Positions 1 to 6,056 of a stretch of 6,124 nucleotides of DNA are shown in pieces. Positions within the stretch are counted from its first letter, which is position 1. Every line of letters starts with the position of its first letter. A program made the translations under genes and the position numbers. The notes beneath the pieces were generated by a model. The model did not search any database. It was not told the origin of the DNA and saw only the letters and a list, made by a program, of their open reading frames with translations. Source of the DNA: Anaerolineaceae bacterium (GTDB taxonomy: Bacteria > Chloroflexota > Anaerolineae > Anaerolineales > Anaerolineaceae); contig WOZB01000139.1 in NCBI GenBank assembly GCA_011620445.1, positions 1 through 6,124 on the forward strand, given 5' to 3'.

Positions 1-1
1 C

Positions 2-7
2 AAAGGA
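2..7 (+). promoter_or_regulatory. Ribosome binding site deciding the TTG start of the NTPase
   Basis: AAAGGA lies six bases before the TTG at 14-16. The in-frame TGA at 11-13 rules out any earlier start, and the first in-frame ATG comes only after the Walker A motif, so this site and the TTG codon fix the beginning of the gene. Confidence 0.6.
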
Positions 8-13
8 TCTTGA

Positions 14-550
14 TTGGCTGAGCTTATTGGCCTCACTGGTAAAAGCGGTGCAGGCAAGACCAGGCTTTTTCAGGAGATTGTTAACGCCGCTAAAAGTGCT
101 GGCTTAACCGTTTTTGGTTTTTTCTGCCCGGCAGTTTTCGAGGGGGGAAAAAAGATCGGGATTGAAGTAACTTTACTACCTGGTGGCGAGGTTTTTCTGT
201 TGGGGTCTCTTGAAAAGCGTAAGAATTGGCAGTCAATCGGACACTGGTGGATGGACCCTTCCGTTTTCGAATTAGCGAATGAGCATCTGAGATCATTTTC
301 GAGCAGCGATTTATTGTTTATCGATGAAATTGGACCAGCAGAAATTGATGGCAATCAAGGTTGGACTGAAGCGCTGAATTTGCTGAAGGAAGATAGTTTT
401 CGAATAGGAGTCGTGGCTTTTAGGCCAGCTTTCATTGGCTATTTCAAAGAAAATTACCCCGGGATAAAAATTATTAACCTGGATGAAGATGATCAATCCG
501 AAATTCGAAGCTTGATGGAGCGGTTTTGCAAGCCCGAAATCACAGGTTGA
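14..550 (+). CDS. THEP1-like P-loop nucleoside-triphosphatase (DUF265/NTPase_1 type)
   Basis: A 178-residue soluble protein, close to the usual THEP1 length of about 180. Walker A is GKSGAGKT at residues 9-16. It is followed by the family's G-F-x-C-P...E-G-G-K-K-x-G-I block (about 35-50). Walker B is LLFIDEIGPAE (100-110); the DEIG-P-x-E form is the mark of THEP1-type NTPases. A late VVAFRP segment (133-138) probably supplies the arginine near the phosphates. Characterised family members hydrolyse NTPs in vitro, but their cellular role is unclear. The start is TTG at 14, preceded by AAAGGA, with an in-frame stop just upstream. No signal peptide or membrane segment is visible, so it should be cytoplasmic. 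It ends 19 bases before tatC on the same strand and could share a transcript with the tat genes or with a gene lost beyond the left edge. Nothing in the sequence ties it functionally to Tat. Family call is firm; biological role unknown. Confidence 0.85.
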   Translation: MAELIGLTGKSGAGKTRLFQEIVNAAKSAGLTVFGFFCPAVFEGGKKIGIEVTLLPGGEVFLLGSLEKRKNWQSIGHWWMDPSVFELANEHLRSFSSSDLLFIDEIGPAEIDGNQGWTEALNLLKEDSFRIGVVAFRPAFIGYFKENYPGIKIINLDEDDQSEIRSLMERFCKPEITG

Positions 551-557
551 GCTTGGT

Positions 558-563
558 TATAAT
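558..563 (+). promoter_or_regulatory. Possible -10 box for leaderless transcription of tatC
   Basis: A perfect TATAAT ends six bases before the tatC ATG. A transcript started from it would begin at or very near A570, giving a leaderless mRNA. There is no SD sequence before this ATG, which fits. Against it, no good -35 hexamer sits 16-18 bases upstream (CGAAAT or similar), and no TGn extension precedes the box. Confidence 0.35.
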
Positions 564-569
564 CTACTT

Positions 570-1301
570 ATGGAAACTGATACACAAACCAGGATGAGCT
601 TGCGAGGTCATCTCGAAGAGCTCAGACATAATTTGCTCCTGAGCCTGATAGGGTTGGCCGTTGCGGTGGCTGTTTCCTTTATATTCACGCCACGTGTGAT
701 TGATTTCCTTGCAGTACCCGTAGGCGGTATAAGCCACCTGCAGGCAATTGATGTAACCGAAACTATCCAGGTTTACATGAAGGTCGCTTTGCTTTGCGGT
801 GTGATACTGGCATCACCCTGGATTTTCTACCAAATGTTCCTCTTCATCGGCAGAGGTTTGACTAAAGCAGAAAAAAGAGGACTGCTGATTGCCATCCCAT
901 TCGTAACTCTGCTTTTTGTGGGTGGGGCAATCTTCGCTTTCAAAATCATGCTGCCGCCGGCAATGCAATTCTTTTCAGGCTTATTGAACATCCAGACGGT
1001 TATCCGCATTCGCTCCTATTTCGATTTCACGGTCAACCTGATTTTTTGGATAGCCGTGAGTTTTGAACTCCCCTTGCTTTTCTACATTTTGGCTCGCTTT
1101 GGAGTTATCACGGCTAACCAGATGACTAAAGGTTGGCGTATTGCCGTCATCGCCGTCGCGCTGTTGGCTGCATTAATTACCCCTACACCTGACCCTGTCA
1201 ACATGGCGATCTTTATGATTCCGCTTTTTGGATTATATTTACTAAGCATACTATTAGCGCGGCTGGCGCAAAGAAACCGTACCGCCGCAATGAAGGAGTA
1301 A
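570..1301 (+). CDS. tatC: Twin-arginine translocase subunit TatC
   Basis: A 243-residue, six-helix inner-membrane protein, the receptor for twin-arginine signal peptides and the core of the Tat translocase that exports folded proteins. Visible family marks, in order: the N-terminal S-x-x-x-HL-EELR segment (residues 10-19); the second-helix and loop block SPWIFYQMFLFIGRGLTKAEKR (about 82-103); FELPLLFYILARFGVIT in the fourth-helix region; and ITPTPDPVNM before the last helices, the counterpart of the usual TPPDP. Length is typical of compact bacterial TatC. The start at ATG 570 has no SD but sits just after TATAAT. A second ATG at 594 (MSLRGHLEEL) would begin at the usual TatC N-terminus and is the alternative. 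The stop lies three bases before tatA, so the two are cotranscribed and probably translationally coupled. Confidence 0.97.
   Translation: METDTQTRMSLRGHLEELRHNLLLSLIGLAVAVAVSFIFTPRVIDFLAVPVGGISHLQAIDVTETIQVYMKVALLCGVILASPWIFYQMFLFIGRGLTKAEKRGLLIAIPFVTLLFVGGAIFAFKIMLPPAMQFFSGLLNIQTVIRIRSYFDFTVNLIFWIAVSFELPLLFYILARFGVITANQMTKGWRIAVIAVALLAALITPTPDPVNMAIFMIPLFGLYLLSILLARLAQRNRTAAMKE
1293..1298 (+). promoter_or_regulatory. Ribosome binding site of tatA inside the tatC end
   Basis: AAGGAG, six bases before the tatA ATG, overlaps the last codons of tatC. This is the only strong SD in the tat cluster. It suggests that tatA, the subunit needed in greatest excess in studied Tat systems, is translated efficiently. 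Confidence 0.75.
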
Positions 1302-1304
1302 GTT

Positions 1305-1499
1305 ATGAATATCGGATGGCCTGAAGCTATTCTATTTATTGTGATCATTCTTTTGGTTTTTGGTGTTGACCGCATCAGCCGAGTGGCAGGGGAAATGGGA
1401 AAGGGCGTCAAAGCTTTTAAAGAAGGCTTAAACGGTGGAGAAAAACCCACCAATCCCGAAGGGGCCGAAGAACCTAAAGACAAGACAGCAGAGAAGTAA
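1305..1499 (+). CDS. tatA: Twin-arginine translocase subunit TatA
   Basis: A 64-residue TatA/E-type protein, short as the family usually is. Layout: a brief N-terminus with GWPE (residues 4-7, the Glu at the start of the membrane helix), one transmembrane helix (about 7-19), the FG hinge (19-20), an amphipathic helix RISRVAGEMGKGVKAFKEGL (23-42), then a charged, disordered tail rich in Glu, Lys and Pro. In the family, TatA oligomers form or thin the membrane path for cargo recruited by TatC. The hinge reads FGVD where FGP is usual, so the proline is missing. The start has a strong SD (AAGGAG). It follows tatC by three bases and precedes the second TatA-family gene by 20. Confidence 0.93.
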   Translation: MNIGWPEAILFIVIILLVFGVDRISRVAGEMGKGVKAFKEGLNGGEKPTNPEGAEEPKDKTAEK

Positions 1500-1519
1500 G
1501 CGCATCACCCGCTAACATT

Positions 1520-1876
1520 ATGCCGTTTTTGAATCTAGGCTGGCCTGAAATTGCGTTTATCCTGATAATCGGGTTTATTTTGCTTGGGCCTGACCGGATT
1601 ACCAAAACCGCCCAAGATCTTGGCGAGTGGTTAGGAAAGCTCAAGAAAAATGCCACCTTTCGTGAAGTAGTCAAGACCACAGACGAAATACGCAACTATC
1701 CACGCAAGATCATGGATGAGGTGCGCTTTGAAGATATCGTTCTGTATGATGACCCTTCGATCTATGATGACCGGATGCGCGATCACCCCATGCGCATGAG
1801 CGGCAGTGAACGCCTAAAAACTGAGGCACCGCCGGAAGACGAAACAGCAAGTGAAGATAGCAAAAACCAGGCTTGA
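1520..1876 (+). CDS. tatB: Second TatA/TatB-family protein, probably the TatB-role subunit
   Basis: A 118-residue protein with TatA/B architecture: an N-terminal GWPE (residues 7-10), one membrane helix (about 10-22), the LGPDRI hinge (22-27) and a long amphipathic helix to about 45. A longer acidic cytoplasmic region follows, with a YDD-containing stretch (YDD at 76-78 and 82-84) and a tail rich in Glu, Asp and Pro. It is nearly twice the length of the tatA product and has the GP form of the hinge. Length and position make a TatB-like role, holding cargo with TatC, the best guess. Family databases may simply call it TatA/TatE, so the symbol is provisional. No SD is visible before ATG 1520 (upstream CACCCGCTAACATT), so translation may rely on coupling with tatA 20 bases upstream. 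The stop codon lies within the loop of the terminator. Confidence 0.85.
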   Translation: MPFLNLGWPEIAFILIIGFILLGPDRITKTAQDLGEWLGKLKKNATFREVVKTTDEIRNYPRKIMDEVRFEDIVLYDDPSIYDDRMRDHPMRMSGSERLKTEAPPEDETASEDSKNQA

Positions 1877-1891
1877 GGGTCTGGTTTTTTT
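1862..1891. terminator. Bidirectional intrinsic terminator between tatB and the GH31 gene
   Basis: AAAAACCAG (1862-1870) pairs with CTGGTTTTT (1881-1889) around a 10-base loop that contains the TGA of the tatB-like gene. A T-run follows on the + strand. The A-run on the left gives a T-run on the - strand, so the same hairpin can end the convergent GH31 transcript, whose stop is 15 bases away. Confidence 0.85.
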
Positions 1892-1905
1892 ATTCTTGGC
1901 TTACT

Positions 1906-4371
1906 TTAGCCGCGCAAAAGGGCATTGAAGGTATTTATCATATTTGCGAAAGCCTGTCCGGTTTCCTGAGGAATAGGGTCAGACTGATGATTGAAGGCTG
2001 CTTCGAAGATGGCAAGCAGTTGGGATTCTGTAAATTTATTCGCAAAAGCCATGATCTTTCCCGGATTAGCTAGAATTTGGGGCAGGTCAATGAGAAATTG
2101 CTGCTTAACGATGGAAGGTATTTGGGCATATTCAATGGCTGCTTCGACACGGTTGAAAATTGGCGTTTCTTCCCTGTGAGTTTGGATACCTTGGAGGGTC
2201 AGTTCGACATTGCTGCCTGCTGGTACGTCCCCAAAATCGACCCGCAAAACGTGCTGGCTTTCGTAATAGTCCCACGATGGGTAAATATTCTCACCGCCGA
2301 TACGGCAAGTTAGCTTCTCTGGTTCTGAGATGCCAATTACCTCGACCATCCATGTACGGGAGTCTAGAGCTCCATTGAAATTACCCTGGCGAGGACTGAT
2401 ATTGAATTGCCAGGTATCCCCTGAAAGCTCCTGCTGAATTTCCGTTAATGCAAATTCGCCATTCTGATAACCTTGGGATATCCCATCATCTTCGTAAAGG
2501 CTAAATGTACTGACTTTGCCTGGTACAGTCCGCACGGTTAAGGACGCAGGCAGATCGACACCGTTGGAGATGCCGTCGTTGTTCAAAGGAATGAGGGAAC
2601 CTGGGGCAATAAATGCTGGGATATCCTGCAACCGGCCATACACAACCGTCCACGAACCGCCTTGCAGATACTCGCCGGTGAAGAAGTTAAACCAGTCACC
2701 CCTGGGAAGCCAGACCACTTGCCGGGAAAGACCGGTGGATGGATCGATGGGTCTGTTGAAAGGGGCAACGAATATTTGTTGGCAAAAGAGATAAGACTGT
2801 GGTGAAGTATAGGCAGCAGGTGCATCCGGCCAACGGTAATAAAGCGGTAGGATGGGGGGTTCTCCGCTGTCAGCATTAACCCAGGATGCATTGTAGAGCA
2901 AAGGAATCAGGCGGTGGCGCAATTGCATGGCTTGCCTGGCAGCTTCTTCCACATCCAGGCCATGTTTCCACGGCAAACGTTCGCAGTAGCGGTTATTCGT
3001 TGAATGCAGGCGGAAAATGGGGCTAAAAACGCCAAATTGGACCCATCTCAGGTACAACTCATCATTTTCAATTCCCTCGCAATGTCCGCCGATATCGTGG
3101 CTCCACCAACCGAAGGCAACATTGCTGGCAGTCGCGGTGAAGTAGGGTTGGAAGGCAAGAGTTTCCCAGGAAACAATGCTGTCACCGGAGAAGCCGATCG
3201 GGTAGCGATGTCCTCCCAAACCTGGCCAACGAGAGAAGACGAAGGGACGTTTGGTAGCATTACGCCCCAAGTCAAAGTAATGCAGGTGATTGAGCCAAAA
3301 GAGCGGGTCGAGGCCGGCTGTTTTAGTCTTTGTGCCCTGCTGCCAATCTATCCACCAAAAATCAATACCCTGAGCTTCCATGGGGTGATGGAGCAGCTCA
3401 AAGTAAGCCTTGGTGAAACTCGGCGAGGCAATGTCGAATGCCACAGGTTTTTTGGTTTCTGGATCTATGCCAACAGCCTCTGCCATCTGGGGATAGGCTG
3501 CCTCATGATTGTGCACACCTTCCGCTGGGTGCAGGTTGAGCGCGATACGTAGTTTTTGATCATGCAAGAAACGCACAAATCCGTAAGGATCGGGGAAGAG
3601 TGCCTTGTTCCAGGTGTACCCCGTCCAACCTGAAGAAGCATTGCCGGTCTTGGTGATATGCCAATCCATATCCACAATACAGACCGAGAGGGGGATGCGA
3701 TGGGCTTCAAAGTCGCGTATTAATTGGGTGAGTTCTTCCTGGCTGTAATTCCAGAAGCGGCTCCACCAATTTCCGAGTGCCCAACGCGGTAGTAAACCTG
3801 GCTTTCCGCTAAGAGTTTGATAGTCCTGAATAGCCTGCAAATAATCTTTACCATAGCCAAAAAAGTAATAATCTTTCTTGAATGGACCGCTTACCCGCGG
3901 CTGAAGCCAGCCATCCTCTGAGAAAACCAACGAGGTAGAGTCGTCCACAAGGCTCCAACCGGAGCGTGAAACGAGGCCATTATCAAGCGGAATTGGGCCA
4001 TTGGCTCTGTCAAGTGTGCGGGCAGTACCCTTCAGATTGCTAAAGTCGGCATCCCCAAAGTGCCATTCGTGCCCGCTTTCCTTGAGAACAATATTGAGGT
4101 CTCTCCAGAAAAACTCACCATTGAGCTTGTAGCTCAAATAAAGATAGGCTGTTTCGATATGCAGCCAACCATTTTCTTCCCAGGTTTTGAATTCAGGGAC
4201 CGCTTGTAGGCGGTACCAGAAAATCTGAGATGGCCGGTCTTCGAATACTTTATCAATGTCGTATTCCAGGCGGATCAAACGGTCTTTAAGAACCGTGAAA
4301 CGAACATTACCTGATTGGATGATGGCAGCCGCTTGGGCTAAGGGTTGGAAAGCAGGGCGGTGAAAAGACAT
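1906..4371 (-). CDS. Glycoside hydrolase family 31 (alpha-glucosidase/alpha-xylosidase type)
   Basis: An 821-residue retaining glycosidase that cleaves alpha-linked sugars. Regions, in order: an N-terminal beta-sandwich (about 1-190); the (beta/alpha)8 barrel starting near GNWWSRFW (200-207), with DMDWH at 234-238; the nucleophile loop WWIDWQQG with Asp342; the acid/base region GFSGDSIVSWE with Asp397; HDIGGH (425-430) and FRLHS (453-457); then beta domains with LYEDDG (625-630), as in the DUF5110 region. About 80 further residues, largely helical, follow. All key residues are present, so it should be active. No signal peptide is seen, so it acts in the cytoplasm. The start is ATG 4371, preceded by GAGGAG; a TTG at 4401 would add ten residues but lacks such a site. 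It is divergent from an MFS transporter, which may feed it. Exact substrate (glucoside, xyloside or other) cannot be told. Confidence 0.96.
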   Translation of the reverse strand: MSFHRPAFQPLAQAAAIIQSGNVRFTVLKDRLIRLEYDIDKVFEDRPSQIFWYRLQAVPEFKTWEENGWLHIETAYLYLSYKLNGEFFWRDLNIVLKESGHEWHFGDADFSNLKGTARTLDRANGPIPLDNGLVSRSGWSLVDDSTSLVFSEDGWLQPRVSGPFKKDYYFFGYGKDYLQAIQDYQTLSGKPGLLPRWALGNWWSRFWNYSQEELTQLIRDFEAHRIPLSVCIVDMDWHITKTGNASSGWTGYTWNKALFPDPYGFVRFLHDQKLRIALNLHPAEGVHNHEAAYPQMAEAVGIDPETKKPVAFDIASPSFTKAYFELLHHPMEAQGIDFWWIDWQQGTKTKTAGLDPLFWLNHLHYFDLGRNATKRPFVFSRWPGLGGHRYPIGFSGDSIVSWETLAFQPYFTATASNVAFGWWSHDIGGHCEGIENDELYLRWVQFGVFSPIFRLHSTNNRYCERLPWKHGLDVEEAARQAMQLRHRLIPLLYNASWVNADSGEPPILPLYYRWPDAPAAYTSPQSYLFCQQIFVAPFNRPIDPSTGLSRQVVWLPRGDWFNFFTGEYLQGGSWTVVYGRLQDIPAFIAPGSLIPLNNDGISNGVDLPASLTVRTVPGKVSTFSLYEDDGISQGYQNGEFALTEIQQELSGDTWQFNISPRQGNFNGALDSRTWMVEVIGISEPEKLTCRIGGENIYPSWDYYESQHVLRVDFGDVPAGSNVELTLQGIQTHREETPIFNRVEAAIEYAQIPSIVKQQFLIDLPQILANPGKIMAFANKFTESQLLAIFEAAFNHQSDPIPQETGQAFANMINTFNALLRG

Positions 4372-4376
4372 GTGCA

Positions 4377-4382
4377 CTCCTC
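4377..4382 (-). promoter_or_regulatory. Ribosome binding site fixing the GH31 start
   Basis: On the - strand GAGGAG stands five bases before ATG 4371. It lies inside the longer reading frame that begins with TTG at 4401, which argues that translation really begins at the ATG. Confidence 0.8.
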
Positions 4383-4400
4383 GTTTCAATAAGTAGTCCA

Positions 4401-4406
4401 ATTGTA
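4401..4406 (-). promoter_or_regulatory. Possible -10 box for the GH31 gene
   Basis: TACAAT on the - strand (five of six matches to TATAAT) would start transcription near 4394, about 23 bases before the ATG and leaving room for the SD. The -35 candidate at 17 bases (TTCCAT) is poor, so this is tentative. Confidence 0.3.
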
Positions 4407-4464
4407 ACTTTCAAAGGTAATTTATGGAAAATAAGTGCTACCCAGGCTCCTGATCTTAGTGAAC

Positions 4465-4473
4465 TGATAAAAT
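4465..4473 (+). promoter_or_regulatory. Possible extended -10 promoter for the MFS gene
   Basis: TGATAAAAT fits the extended -10 form (TGn followed by TAAAAT, five of six matches). It would start transcription near 4480, just ahead of the GGAGG site at 4487-4491. No convincing -35 is seen, which extended -10 promoters can do without. I saw no convincing operator palindrome in the roughly 120 bp divergent gap. Confidence 0.45.
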
Positions 4474-4495
4474 TAGGCAACTTAACGGAGGTCCC

Positions 4496-5893
4496 ATGAC
4501 AGAAATTGAGAATTTAGCGGAAGAATTTGTAGCCAAAGAATTAACCGGTCAAGTTGATGAGAATCCTGAGGTGGGGGTCAGTGCCAAAGGAAAGTGGCAG
4601 ACGCTTGTGGCCCTTTCTCTGGGGTATTTTGTAGACCAGGGTGAAGCGCAGGCGATGTCGATATTCAGCCCGGTTCTCAGGCAGCTCTGGGGGCTTTCCA
4701 TCATGAACCTCTCCCTGATTACTTTTGTCCGCTCTTTGCTGCAATCCCTCAGTTCACCTTTCTGGGGATATCTGGCTGATAAGTACAAGCGCAAAAAGGT
4801 AATATTTTGGGGGACAGGGATTTGGGGCATTTGGACTATCATGGTTGGGCTAACGCAGAATTTTGGCCAATTATTGGCGGTGAGAGTCATTTCTGGCATT
4901 GGTTTGGGGTGCCTGATGCCTGCAACTTTCTCGATCGTTGCGGACACTTTCGCTCCCAAAGTTCGCGGTAAGATGCTGGGCATTCTCGAAGCGATCGGTA
5001 CCCTTGGCATCATCATTTTTGCCGTAGCCTTAAGTACGTTGGCAACTCCTGAGGGTTGGCGTTGGGGTTTCATCATTTTAGGTGCTGCGAGTGTTCTCTC
5101 AGGCTTGGTCATCTTGATTTTTGTCAAAGAACCCGTGCGTGGGGCAGCTGAACCCGAAATGAAGGGGAAGCTCACGGCGAAGGATGCGGACCGCTATCAG
5201 ACAACCGTGGATGGCATTAAGAAGGTGCTGGCTATTCCCACTATCCGCGTTGCAATTTTGCAGGGTTTGGCAGGTTCAATGCCCTGGGTGATCATGGGAG
5301 CATTTTTCATCCTTTGGTTGGTTGAAAATCGCGGACTGAGCACGCAGGAAGCCCCACTGGCTTTCGGGGCGATTCTGATTGGTATGGCATTCAGTGCCAT
5401 CATCGGCGGTGTCTTGGGGGATTGGGCAGAGAAGAAAAGTCCGAAATATGGGCGCACCATCGTAGGGCAGATATCGGTCTTTGCCGGGATTCCTTTGACA
5501 TACATCCTGTTGACCCAAACGGCTGAATGGTCCATGATGCAGATTACCTTATTTTGCTTTATCACGGCACTGTTTATTGGGTGGCCGGGTAAGGGCTCTA
5601 AAGAGCCGATGATGCAAGGTGTGGTTCCACCGGAATTGCGGTCCACCGCGTTTGCTGCCACCACATTTATTGAAAGCGGATTTGCCGCAATCATTGCTTT
5701 GCTTTTCGGCTTTTTGGCAGACAAGATTGATTTGCAGACCGCCATGTTGTGGACCATACCCTTCCCCTGGCTGCTTTGCGGCCTGCTTTTTTCGGGTTTT
5801 TACTTCACATATCCAAAAGACTCGCAAAAATTACGGGCGACAATGCATGAACGAGCTCAGGAACTGGGCATTGAACCCAGCGGCAGGGATTAG
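4496..5893 (+). CDS. Major facilitator superfamily transporter, Spinster-like
   Basis: A 465-residue secondary transporter with twelve predicted membrane helices. A charged N-terminal segment of about 33 residues precedes helix 1. Motif A is GYLADKYKRKKV (91-102) between helices 2 and 3, with a weaker counterpart GGVLGDWAEKK (304-314) in the second half. RVISGIGLG (130-138) is the motif B arginine in helix 4. The block PATFSIVADTFAPKVRGKMLG (142-162) resembles the Spinster-type branch. The central cytoplasmic loop spans about 211-248. Helix 1 carries an acidic residue (Asp47), as in Spinster proteins, but is followed by Gln where Arg is common. ATG 4496 has GGAGG four bases upstream. Divergence from a cytoplasmic GH31 enzyme suggests import of a sugar or glycoside, but Spinster relatives also move lipids and organic anions, so substrate and direction are open. 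Confidence 0.94.
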   Translation: MTEIENLAEEFVAKELTGQVDENPEVGVSAKGKWQTLVALSLGYFVDQGEAQAMSIFSPVLRQLWGLSIMNLSLITFVRSLLQSLSSPFWGYLADKYKRKKVIFWGTGIWGIWTIMVGLTQNFGQLLAVRVISGIGLGCLMPATFSIVADTFAPKVRGKMLGILEAIGTLGIIIFAVALSTLATPEGWRWGFIILGAASVLSGLVILIFVKEPVRGAAEPEMKGKLTAKDADRYQTTVDGIKKVLAIPTIRVAILQGLAGSMPWVIMGAFFILWLVENRGLSTQEAPLAFGAILIGMAFSAIIGGVLGDWAEKKSPKYGRTIVGQISVFAGIPLTYILLTQTAEWSMMQITLFCFITALFIGWPGKGSKEPMMQGVVPPELRSTAFAATTFIESGFAAIIALLFGFLADKIDLQTAMLWTIPFPWLLCGLLFSGFYFTYPKDSQKLRATMHERAQELGIEPSGRD

Positions 5894-5905
5894 TAAGCTT
5901 AAAAC

Positions 5906-5935
5906 AAAAGAGATCGCATAAACGATCTCTTTTTT
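5906..5935. terminator. Bidirectional intrinsic terminator between the MFS gene and tRNA-Asp
   Basis: AAAAGAGATCG (5906-5916) pairs perfectly with CGATCTCTTTT (5923-5933) around the loop CATAAA, with a T-run to 5935. On the other strand the A-rich left arm reads as a T-run, so it can also end the tRNA transcript, whose mature 3' end is four bases away. Confidence 0.88.
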
Positions 5936-5938
5936 CTG

Positions 5939-6012
5939 CGGGAGCGACGGGAGTTGAACCCGCGGTCTCGGCCTTGACAGGGCCGCATGTTTGACCACTA
6001 CACCACGCCCCC
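5939..6012 (-). tRNA. trnD: tRNA-Asp (anticodon GTC)
   Basis: A 74-base gene that folds as a complete cloverleaf. The acceptor stem GGGGGCG pairs with CGCTCCC (one G-U). The D stem is GTGT/ACAT with a GTGG-containing loop. The anticodon stem CGGCC/GGCCG encloses CTGTCAA, giving anticodon GTC for aspartate codons GAC and GAT. The T stem is GCGGG/CCCGT with the loop TTCAACT. The discriminator is G73, usual for tRNA-Asp. CCA is not encoded (the DNA continues CAG), so it must be added by the CCA-adding enzyme. It has its own promoter upstream and a terminator close behind, so it looks like a single-gene unit. Confidence 0.97.
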
Positions 6013-6027
6013 GAAATGCAGGAAGGT

Positions 6028-6056
6028 AGTTTATCATGCCGTTTCGTATTCGTCAA
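6028..6056 (-). promoter_or_regulatory. Promoter of tRNA-Asp
   Basis: On the - strand, TTGACG (6051-6056; five of six matches to TTGACA) is separated by 17 bases from TAAACT (6028-6033), which also has a TG extension (TGATAAACT). Transcription would begin near 6021, about nine bases before the mature tRNA 5' end. This is the best promoter in the window. Confidence 0.78.

Noticed and set aside
3004..3552. A 182-codon open frame on the + strand opposite the GH31 gene
   Set aside because: It lies wholly inside a strongly supported GH31 coding region, has low-complexity, unrecognisable protein content and no SD-start pairing worth noting. It is a shadow of the real gene.
4372..4401. GH31 start at TTG 4401, giving ten extra N-terminal residues
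   Set aside because: The ATG at 4371 has a clear GAGGAG five bases upstream, while the TTG has none and would fall within the likely promoter.
4416..4443. A weak inverted repeat (GGTA...TACC with TTAT/ATAA inside) in the divergent gap, considered as an operator
   Set aside because: The arms are only four bases each and AT-rich. Such matches are expected by chance and no regulator gene is nearby.
4549..5175. A 208-codon open frame on the - strand within the transporter gene
   Set aside because: Its protein is rich in Pro, Arg, Ser and Met, as expected from the reverse of a hydrophobic membrane gene. No family features were seen.
5197..5757. A 186-codon open frame on the - strand within the transporter gene
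   Set aside because: It is antisense to well-defined MFS helices and its composition is again that of a reversed membrane protein gene.
5936..6015. tRNA-Asp region considered as an integration (att) site
   Set aside because: No integrase gene, no repeated tRNA 3' fragment and no change in gene character were seen in the window.
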